A stretch of 14,594 bases of DNA, from NCBI GenBank assembly GCA_900642245.1, contig CAAAJI010000072.1, positions 87,975-102,568 of the forward strand. The letters run 5' to 3'. Within the stretch, counting starts at the first letter, position 1, and every line of letters begins with the position of its first letter. Below the pieces are notes generated by a model, which was not told where the DNA came from, did no database searches, and saw nothing but the letters and a program-made list of their open reading frames with translations. Origin of the DNA: Fragilaria radians (Eukaryota; Bacillariophyta; Fragilariophyceae; Fragilariales; Fragilariaceae). The translations under genes were made by a program, and so were the position numbers. Below, one piece after another: positions 7,794-14,594 of the stretch.

Positions 7794-8254
7794 TCTCTAA
7801 CTTGAATAATCTTTGAAGTTGTTGCCTGTTAACATTATCCAATCATCAACATAGGAATTTAGATACTTCAAGTCTTTGGTTGATTTGGACATTATGTTTT
7901 GGAAAACATCGGAGCAACTTTATGTTCTATGAACGAGAGTTTGCACATGTAATTTCCCTAGGGGAATACAAAATATTGTTTGAGCATCAACATCTAGTTT
8001 GATGTGATAGCAACCCATATTTATATCTTGTATCTTTTCTCCACTCTTTGGTTTTGGAAATGGGTGATGTGTACCTAACATATTGAGTTTCTGAAATCAG
8101 ACACAACCCTTAGAGTTCCATTTTTCTTGGCTATTGCAGATATTGGTGCAGTCCATTCAGAAGTGTAGTCTTTTCTGGGACACCAATATCCATCAACCTT
8201 GCAAATTCCTTGTGTAGCTGTTGCTCCACTGATCTAGGAGCAATATATGGATTC
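7794..8254 (-). pseudogene. Reverse transcriptase remnant, unit 2
   Basis: Counterpart of 1278-1770 with the same frameshifts, the SDFR codons at 8090-8101 and YVDD at 7842-7853. A 32-bp deletion, relative to unit 1, removes the sequence between the LNMLGTHHPFP and DINMGCYHIKLD segments. Confidence 0.86.
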
Positions 8255-8358
8255 CCTGGACTAGCTTGGCTCCCTATAATGCTGGTGCCGGTACCAGTAT
8301 CAGCTAGTGCTCTGAGCCAGTATTCCTCCTGATTATCAATGAGGCTCACCACTAACTC
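8255..8358 (-). pseudogene. Aspartic protease remnant, unit 2
   Basis: Same truncated protease as at 1771-1874, with the DTG codons at 8293-8301. The one residue change in the open frame 8131-8352 compared with unit 1 is His to Asn after SPG. It joins directly to RT-like sequence. Confidence 0.77.
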
Positions 8359-8684
8359 AGAGGTGGGGTGGTATGCTTTTTTAGCTTTGATTTGCTAGAT
8401 CTAAAATCAGTGGGAGAGGAAGCAACGTACTCCTCATTGTCATCACTAGTATTCGTTGAATTCATTTCTGTAGATTTTTAACGTTCCTCTCCTAAGAATT
8501 TGCAGTCTTTGCAGACTTCAATTGCCTTCAGATCAAAATCTCCCAAACCTCTTTCCGGGAGCAGCTTTAGCTTCAAAATGAGCTTTTTTGCGTTGTTTTG
8601 CCCTTGCAGTTGCTTGACAATGGATTGCGTTGTGGTTTCTTTTGTCACAATACTGTCACTACAGGTTGGAAATCCTAACTTTAT
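8359..8684 (-). pseudogene. gag 3' part with zinc-knuckle remnant, unit 2
   Basis: Counterpart of 1875-2203. The CDKRNHNAIHC knuckle half, the basic run after it and the acidic Ser/Thr-rich stretch are all preserved. A 3-bp deletion lies between the knuckle and the solo LTR (near 8672). In front of the knuckle the TAG codon of unit 1 reads TAG or TGT-like depending on frame, but the region is still interrupted. The plus frame at 8500-8703 is antisense to it. Confidence 0.7.
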
Positions 8685-8689
8685 TTACC
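8685..8689. repeat. Target-site duplication TTACC, left (unit 2)
   Basis: Five bases abutting the left end of the second solo LTR, repeated at 9226-9230. Confidence 0.85.
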
Positions 8690-9225
8690 TGACATACCTT
8701 TGAGTTAAGTTTGTTAAGGTAATACCTACCACTATCGCTTGTAAGCAATACAGTCTAGCAATAATACAATAGGTTGCTAAGACTCAGAGATTTGTGGGTG
8801 TACCGATACTGAAGACGTCTTACTCATCTAAATCTAGAATAAGCTACATAGTAAACTATTCTTTCCAAGCCTTCCACAAATTCAATAAAGCCATAGTCTT
8901 ATATGAATTAGTGATGCCTCAATAATGCTTAAAACGAGAAAATCATGTCACATCTCATCAGAACTGTCATATCTACACGGTAGGAATAATTATTCCAGAT
9001 TCCCAAAAAACTAGGGGGAATCTATCAAGATTCATGATTCATGAAGCTAAGTTTTGAATCTAAAATCACATAAGCTTAGAGGCTAAGTGTTAATCCTAAC
9101 ACGTAAGCTAAATAGACTACGTGGTCAACGGAACACGTTCATAGTAAGTTCATAAGAGATCTAATGTAAAAGTTACTTAGATAATAATTTCTAATTTGTA
9201 TAAACTCTTAGAGCAGCTTAGAGCA
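8690..9225. mobile_element. Solo LTR nested in gag, unit 2
   Basis: 536 bp with TGACATACC at the left end and CTTAGAGCA at the right, flanked by TTACC at 8685-8689 and 9226-9230. It is the same insertion as 2209-2744: same site, same length, no indels, a few substitutions. Because site and duplications are shared, the insertion came before the tandem duplication. Confidence 0.87.
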
Positions 9226-9230
9226 TTACC
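9226..9230. repeat. Target-site duplication TTACC, right (unit 2)
   Basis: Five bases abutting the right end of the second solo LTR, identical to 8685-8689. Confidence 0.85.
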
Positions 9231-10020
9231 TACGCTACTGGTCACGGTTTTCTCATTATCTATTGGTATTAATGGAGATGGGCAACTTATGCGTTAGAGT
9301 TTTCCTAAGTTCTCCAAACGCTTGAAGTAAGAAACCAATTCTTATAGAAACATCTCAAAAATATCAATACTAGCAGCCACCATTGCTTCATGCCATTCTG
9401 GAGCCTTAGTTTGATCTGAATTTCAATTATCGCTTGATGGTCCGACTGTTTAGGATGCTCTTCAGGGAAAAAAAACAGTAAGTAATGGTTGACATCATTC
9501 AACCTCTCTACAAATGTTGAACACTAGTAGAGGGTTAAAATAAAGAAACCCCTTATTGTATTACATTTTTGTTTGTGGATACTGCGCCTAGGAATGTGTT
9601 CTAAGCCTATGCCTCTAATTACTAACACCAAGAGATTATTGTTAGGATGCCCAGTATCGTCAGCATCCAACCTCCTCTTCAAATGATGCTCAAATCGAAG
9701 GTAATGCTTGACCCTTCAACAATGTTCAAAACATCTTGCTTGTGTCTGCAGTTTCCTTGAGTGGCACCAGGGTCTAAACCTCACGGAAAGCCATCAAACA
9801 CTTGATCCAGTCCTCTGGGCACCCATCCTTGAAGACTACGTAGTGTCGGGCATACTTGGAAACTGGGTTATCTGAATCTATATTGAACTCCAAATGATGT
9901 GATCAGTCTTGCCTATCTCTGCACCCTCCGCCTTCTTCATCTTTGATAGAAGCCAAATGGGGGTTCGCGCAAAGACGCAGTCAAGATGTTGCCGGATTTC
10001 ACAAACTTATTCAATGACAT
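9231..10020 (-). pseudogene. gag remnant (capsid part), unit 2
   Basis: Counterpart of 2750-3539 with the same order of capsid fragments and the same stop after CLMAFREV. The 65-codon open stretch at 9305-9502 differs by one residue (FFFPEE instead of FFPPEE), caused by substitutions in the G/A run. Not translatable as a whole. Confidence 0.78.
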
Positions 10021-11434
10021 TATTCAGATTGATGCGTAGCTGAACAAAGTGTGATCACAGGGCTCAATGCTGAACAATGAAATGCTGACCTAATTTAGAG
10101 TATTTCTATAATTTGACTTTGTATCCTCTTGTACCTTCAATTCTTGTGAAGTGTGTCAGTCTTTTATTTTCTTGAATTTTCAACCGTCATGACAAGATGT
10201 ATGGTATCTTCAATCCATACAAAGAGTTGGATTGGAAAATGATTTGAATCAATAACATTTTATCTGATTAGACGATAAAAACAATATTCAGTCATCGTAT
10301 CAATGTGCAATCAAGAGCAAGAATGGCAGAAACAAGAAACCAAGCAAAACGATTGTTATTGAACCAGTAAGGAATCATGAAAACTACAACACTAATCATT
10401 AAATGGAATAAATGGAGTTCAACAAAATGGGGAGAATTAAATAGATGGAGTCTATTCCTCAAACAGAGCTTATTGATTTGGCAATCAAATGCAACTTTAT
10501 AGTATTGAACATATCAGAAAAATGATCAGGAATATGTTTATAACATTTATGCATCATTTAGGAATAGCATGTAATCCGTTCCAGAACTCTTTCCAGAATT
10601 TCATATCAAATGATGAGTACAGTTTGCCACCATGGACAAAGATGATATATGACTTCTATAAACAAAAGTACGGAAAGTATTTTGTAAAACAAAGTATTTT
10701 ATAAAACAGTTACGATGCTCTGAGATAACTCAAACGAAATCCAGTATTTTCAAATTAGCATCAATGAATATAGGGGAGCTTTTATGTGACTACAGAGATG
10801 GATAGTATAGTTAATGAAGCTAAGAGAAAAAGAGATAGTTAAATGTACAGTAGCTAACAGGCAGAACATACTAGAATGTGAAATGTTGGCCATGAACTTA
10901 AAAGCAATCAAAGTAATGAAAAAAATTCAAATCAATGTAGTGATATCAAAGTGAGCATTCACAAGAGCTTATGAATCAAATTAAAAATACCGAAGATTTA
11001 ATTTGCCCATACAGCATTCAAACAACAGAAACAATTCTTTATTAAATAAATGTAAACAGAATTTTTGTAAACGAAATCCCACCCGAAAATTGCAGTATGA
11101 TGATTTAGTTGAATTAGAAATATTGAAATGCCGGGTCTCTTTGTTTACTACAAATTGATGAATGTAAATTCTTGGATTAAGATGACATCGTTTTCCTCGA
11201 ATATTTGAAGATGTGCTCGCACCTTCCCACCTTCATTTTGTCAAGGAAGGTTATTTGAAATAAGAAACGCATGTCTAACGAACAGATGAAAGATTGAACG
11301 GATCAGAAATTCGTTCACAGAGATCACACTATCCGTTCTGGAAGAGGAGCGACGATGCGTTCCGCCCCATTCTCGTCTCCTAAGGATCATTTTCTCGACC
11401 TTTAGTCATCCTTATTAATATCCATATCATCACT
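10021..11434. other. Noncoding spacer and upstream region of CA gene 2
   Basis: Counterpart of 3540-4948. No gene supported. The plus frame at 10489-10704 is the shortened version of 4008-4325. Between about 11093 and 11180 it differs from unit 1 by an 11-bp-scale insertion after CCCGAAAATTG, a loss of about 17 bp after TTTGTTTA, and a 10-bp-scale insertion before GACATCG; these break the minus frame seen in unit 1. Confidence 0.6.
11280..11338. promoter_or_regulatory. Motif cluster upstream of CA gene 2, partly altered
   Basis: Counterpart of 4794-4852. The first site reads GAACAGAT (11280-11287, one change), the second keeps GAACGGATC (11296-11304), and the inverted site reads TATCCGTTC (11330-11338, one change). 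If the motif is functional, the two gene copies should respond differently. Confidence 0.35.
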
Positions 11435-12805
11435 ATGCGAGTTTCTACGCCCCTTTCACCCATCTATGTCATGACAATGGCGAGATCAAATCCTAATCAA
11501 ACGTTTACATATTCAGAGACTCATGGAAATATCTTTGGACCCACAGACTGGGGACGTCTTCGTTGTGAATCTTCAAATTCCTCTTGTGTACGTGTTATTT
11601 GCGATAACGTTTGTAAACTGATTTGTCTTGTTTACTTCCGCTGGATACAAATTTTCTCACGTTATTAATTAATTGTTTATGTTAAATGTTTATGAATATT
11701 CTTAGCCCATGTATCCAGATCCATGGGAATGGATGGATCCACGAATCGCCCCAGAATGGAATAGAAACTCGTGTGTGAATTGCCGTCGCAGTACACCGTT
11801 GTGTCGAGAGCAGAAGCAATCACCCATTGCATTGTTGCGGAATGTTACTCAAATTCGTCGTTGTAAGGATCGACACAAGATGGCATTTTTCGCTGGGAAC
11901 TCTACCAACGTAACTGACTTGTCGTTTACTATTGAGCGCCATTCTCTTCGAACTTATCAGCCTCTTGACTGGGACGGAAACAGCATTTATCAATATGCGG
12001 CTAATATTGATTTCAGTATGGGATTTCCAGATCCATGGCATTTGCTTTTCACAGATGTTAAAGTCCCTAGCGAACACACACAAGATGGTAAACGTTACGA
12101 CGCAGAAATCGTGTTGGTTCATGAATACTCCAACAAGGAACAAAATGAAAAACTGGTAAGGGCGCAACTTATTGCACCAGGAATTCTAAATCTACTGCAG
12201 TTTTCTCATACATATCTCGGGCTTCATAGATTGGAAATGTGGCGATTTTTCTTGAATCAGGCAATTCATCGGATCACTATGACTTTCTGGACTTGTATAT
12301 TCAGAAATGGATGGAAGAAGAACGACGTATCTTGGATCATTGCCATGTGCAAAGAAATGCTACTACAAACACTCGAGTATTTCGTCGAAAATTCACCCCT
12401 TACGATTGGTTGAAGAAAGTTGCTACAGAGTATTATTTTAGGTATGAGGGATCTCAAACTGTACCACCCTGCTTTTCGCAGGCTGTGCATTGGCGCGTGA
12501 TGAAAGATTCTATTCGTGTTGCTCCCCAACAGATTCAGCAACTGGAGCAATTGATTGCTCGACGCATGAACCCAAGCACATGTAGGTTGGACACTGCAGG
12601 TGCGATTCGGGCTGGATATAATGGAAAGGGCTTGAAGCTCGTAGATGTCAATCGTCCACTGCAGATTACATATCCAGCGCACAAAGCTGTGTTTTGTGAA
12701 TGCAGCAATTGGGAATCAAAGATTGAGAAAGATCGTTCGTGGTGCAAGCTTCCGCGTGAGGAACGAGGAGTTTTGCCACATTGGAAGGAAGCCCGGCGGC
12801 AATAA
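11435..12805 (+). CDS. Alpha-carbonic-anhydrase-like protein, copy 2 (three exons)
   Basis: Exons 11435-11587, 11706-12155 and 12230-12805, exactly 6486 bp from those of copy 1, give 392 residues with the same splice phases. It differs from copy 1 at six residues: A37T, S114A, I314M, S335G, L371S and L390R, four of them in the last 80 residues. Silent differences are about as numerous. None touches the altered metal site (Asp168, Lys170, Val187), His130, Glu174 or Thr278, and the seven sequons are kept. The role is inferred as in copy 1: a secreted carbonic-anhydrase-related protein, probably without classical zinc catalysis. Both copies stay open through three exons while the neighbouring retroelement has collapsed, so both genes are probably functional. 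Confidence 0.88.
11588..11705 (+). other. Intron 1 of CA gene 2
   Basis: 118 bp, same GTACGT donor and TTCTTAG acceptor as copy 1, phase 0. Nine substitutions from copy 1 and no indel. In this copy the stop of the read-through frame is farther in. Confidence 0.87.
12156..12229 (+). other. Intron 2 of CA gene 2
   Basis: 74 bp, GTAAGG donor and TTCATAG acceptor, phase 0, identical to intron 2 of copy 1. Confidence 0.88.
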
Positions 12806-12938
12806 AGATTTGGAAGCCTTGTGCAGTTGTAAATGATTGAAAGATTTCTTTTTCGCTATAATTTGTTGCTTGACATTCTTTGGTGATGGATATGTGCAGC
12901 AATTGTGAGGAAGGATTGAAATTACACGATGAAAAAAG

Positions 12939-12944
12939 AATAAA
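12939..12944 (+). promoter_or_regulatory. Candidate polyadenylation signal, CA gene 2
   Basis: AATAAA 134 bp after the stop codon, at the same distance as in copy 1. Confidence 0.4.
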
Positions 12945-12993
12945 TAAGTAAAATCTCTGTTTCAAAATTAGCTAATTGTAGCAAATCATTGTA

Positions 12994-13760
12994 TTATGGT
13001 GGACGTTTGGTTTTTGAAATTGATTTAAGAAAAGGATAACTTTGAGATAATATCAGCAGGTAGGACTTGATTTACAACTGGTCCCAATAATTTGTTTCAG
13101 TTGTAAAAGTTTGATGCGCAGGTCTTTGCGGAACTAATGGACAGAAATTAACGTGATACGATTCGTGAACATCTTAGTGATTTACAGTGCACATTGCAAT
13201 ATACTTATTGCATCACGCAATGCCAATAACTTTGAGCCACAATCTCATTTTCTTAACACTACATGTTTAAAATAGCATCTAGTTGCACCTAGCCAAAGTG
13301 ATGAGGTTGAATCTGAACCGATTAAATTTGAAGAAAGAGCTATCGACTACTATTCAGAAGGAAATAGATTCCAAAGATGGGTGTTTCCATTCTTAACATC
13401 CATCTGCATATGGAAGGATAAAGATTCTTAAAAAGTGAAGTACAATCCCAAAAAGTGCATTTCAATGCAAAGTGTTGGAGATCAAAATCCTCGGTGAATT
13501 TGCATGTCTCCTTCTGGGGTTTGTGGCATTTTAGTTCTTGTTGGTAATACTTTTGTGTGAAGCTTAGAATAAAAAGATTTTTTTCCTTGTCTGTATATGT
13601 TTCCTCCTGCAAAATTGATTCTTTTTGAATCAGAGCTTTCCTTTAACAAGTTGCAAACAAGACTTCAGCATCCTTGTCAAGTCTCCAAGACAAATGATTA
13701 ACACGTCAAGTTGTAAGAGAGCATGCTACAATCATAGAGGAGGTATTTATTGTTCATGAT
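12994..13760. other. CA 3' flank and unrecognised retroelement tail (unit 3)
   Basis: The first 100 bp are CA 3' flank. After an extra block of about 41 bp, the diverged counterpart of about 110-723 follows. A 90-codon minus frame at 13340-13612 is open only in this unit; its translation resembles no protein I recognise and the matching stretch in units 1 and 2 has stops, so I do not call it a gene. Confidence 0.55.
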
Positions 13761-14190
13761 TGAAAATATGTTTAAACATTCAATTAGGTTGGTTCTGTGT
13801 TTCTTTCTTGCATACCAATAATTCAGTGGTTGTATATCGTCTCTGGGCTGTGTTGAGATTTCGCAAGTAAAGGATATGGGCTTTTCATTGTGCACAATAA
13901 CTGCACTCAGCGGATGATCAGATGCTTCAGTACCGAATGGAAACGGTTTTTTGGTTAAGATAAATGAGTCTCAGTTCTAATAACCTTCTAAACTATTTCA
14001 AACTCCTGTTGATGGGTTGTAAGTCATTCAAACGTGACTTTGCTTGATGTTCGACTTGTCAATGGGGCTTGAAGCTCACCCATGCAAAAATGCATGCTGT
14101 GATGGTAGTTGATTGTGTTTATAAATATTGGGGAGTTTTCTTCTAGTATTTGGACTTTGACTAAGGCAGATTTTAATTTTTATAATGTCA
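13761..14190 (-). pseudogene. RT connection and RNase H remnant, unit 3
   Basis: Diverged counterpart of 724-1165. The minus-strand frame at 13698-13895 includes EKPISFTCEIS, RPRDDIQPLNYW-like and KKHRTNLIECLNIF segments, and the TEASD codons lie just beyond it (about 13920-13934). The part near 14110-14185 (CLSQSPNTRRKLPN) matches the connection segment of units 1 and 2. Homology ends near 14190, before the RT palm. It shares the Asp to Glu change with the other units. Confidence 0.78.
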
Positions 14191-14594
14191 ATCTTGAAGG
14201 AACCTATCTTTAAGTGCTCTACTGTAGCCAGAACAAGTAGGGAAGTCAAAATTACTTTATTTCTATGCTGTTGCAAAATAGCCAAGGTATGGGATCTAGG
14301 ATATGTAATCAACTCTCATCATGTGCTTGCAACGTTTAGACCCTTATCCTGATAACCATGACATTCAATTTGAATTCAAATTGTGCCTTTAATTTTCTCC
14401 CTAGGGGTTTATTATTGTTGCAGCAAAAATTAAAAGTGACTCATTTATTTTTTGATATTGGGTCAAGTCCTCGGACCCTCTCGAGACTCTTTTGGCACTG
14501 TATGGTTATAAATGCGATCATTATGAGGAATACCAGGTGAGTAAGTGTAATGTCAATGTGGAAGGAGACATCCAAAAGTGTAGCAACGGAGTTG
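14191..14594. other. Sequence outside the array, no supported gene
   Basis: No similarity to the repeat units was seen. A 60-codon plus frame (14358-14540) and the end of a 78-codon minus frame (to 14312) are not convincing. A different plus frame is open from about 14456 to the window edge and contains DPLETLLALYGYKCDHYEEYQ, followed by CAG-GTGAGT at 14535-14543, which has the form of a splice donor. This could be an exon of the next gene, but it is short and I do not recognise it. An 18-bp perfect palindrome lies at 14366-14383. Confidence 0.4.

Larger units (their letters stand above)
7240..10020 (-). mobile_element. Degenerate Ty3/gypsy-type retrotransposon, unit 2
   Basis: Second copy of the antisense element at 724-3539, with the same domain order and with most of the same stops and frameshifts. 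Landmarks: gag Met codon at 10018-10020, zinc-knuckle cysteine codon at 8647-8649, protease DTG at 8293-8301, RT SDFR at 8090-8101, YVDD at 7842-7853, RNase H TEASD at 7396-7410. Compared with unit 1 it has lost 32 bp in the RT region (junction after 8032). The shared lesions show that the element was already dead when the block was duplicated. Confidence 0.88.
6517..12993. repeat. Tandem repeat unit 2
   Basis: Direct repeat of 1-6516 in the same orientation and order: CA 3' flank, antisense Ty3/gypsy remnant with nested solo LTR, noncoding spacer, three-exon CA-like gene. Differences from unit 1 are scattered substitutions and short indels, including a 32-bp deletion matching 1517-1548 of unit 1, a 3-bp deletion beside the solo LTR, and three 10-17-bp indels in the spacer near 11093-11180. 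The divergence makes an exact assembly duplication unlikely, although two haplotypes joined in tandem cannot be excluded. Confidence 0.95.
12994..14190. repeat. Partial, diverged third repeat unit
   Basis: The first ~100 bp (12994-13095) are nearly identical to 6517-6618. Then about 41 bp not present in the other units intervene (about 13097-13137). After that the homology resumes at clearly lower identity, with many substitutions and small indels, through the RNase H remnant. It fades near 14190, in the segment matching about 1165 of unit 1. No solo LTR, gag or CA gene follows. This segment looks like the old right flank of the array, where the ancestral retroelement remnant persists. Confidence 0.85.

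Noticed and set aside
8500..8703. 67-codon plus frame
   Set aside because: Antisense to the gag zinc-knuckle remnant and running into the solo LTR.
13340..13612. 90-codon minus frame in unit 3 as an integrase or tether piece
   Set aside because: No integrase motif recognised, and the matching sequence in units 1 and 2 is interrupted by stops.
14366..14383. 18-bp perfect palindrome CAATTTGAATTCAAATTG
   Set aside because: AT-rich, single occurrence, no loop and no nearby gene; a chance palindrome is likely.
1..14594. CRISPR arrays, tRNA or rRNA genes, bacterial operons
   Set aside because: No short regularly spaced repeats, no cloverleaf-like segments noticed, and gene structure with introns is eukaryotic.

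Overview
The window looks like nuclear DNA of a microalga, most likely a diatom. The one intact gene belongs to the divergent alpha-carbonic-anhydrase-like family that I associate with diatoms. It has short GT-AG introns of 118 and 74 bp, and the surroundings are AT-rich noncoding DNA full of decayed LTR retrotransposons. No tRNA, rRNA, CRISPR array or bacterial-style operon was seen. The species assignment is inference.

The layout is a direct tandem array with a period of about 6.48-6.52 kb. Unit 1 is 1-6516, unit 2 is 6517-12993, and a third, more diverged partial unit runs from 12994 to about 14190, where recognisable homology stops. The last ~400 bp are not part of the array. Each full unit holds, left to right: (a) the 3' flank of a carbonic anhydrase gene; (b) an antisense, long-dead Ty3/gypsy-type retrotransposon, read right to left as gag, nucleocapsid zinc knuckle, protease, reverse transcriptase and RNase H, with no recognisable integrase; (c) inside the gag of that element, a 536-bp solo LTR with TG...CA ends and perfect 5-bp target-site duplications (TTACC); (d) about 1.3 kb of noncoding DNA ending in a small cluster of GAACGGATC-like motifs; (e) a three-exon carbonic-anhydrase-like gene on the + strand.

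The two predicted proteins are 392 residues each and differ at six positions. By my alignment with alpha-CAs, all three zinc-binding histidines are replaced (Asp168, Lys170, Val187), while the rest of the fold signature is kept: QSPI, the gate Glu174, the position-64-like His130 and Thr278-x-Pro-Pro. The product is therefore probably a secreted, glycosylated, non-catalytic carbonic-anhydrase-related protein, or an enzyme with a different metal site. Intact frames and conserved splice sites in both copies argue that the genes are under constraint.

The stops and frameshifts in the retroelement and the nested solo LTR are shared by units 1 and 2. The order of events inferred is: Ty3/gypsy insertion, decay and loss of the 3' end, insertion of a second LTR element into gag, its reduction to a solo LTR, then tandem duplication of the whole block with the CA gene. 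The 5' end of the window lies in what would be the 3' flank of another CA gene, so the array may continue upstream. A false tandem from two haplotypes joined in assembly is the main alternative.
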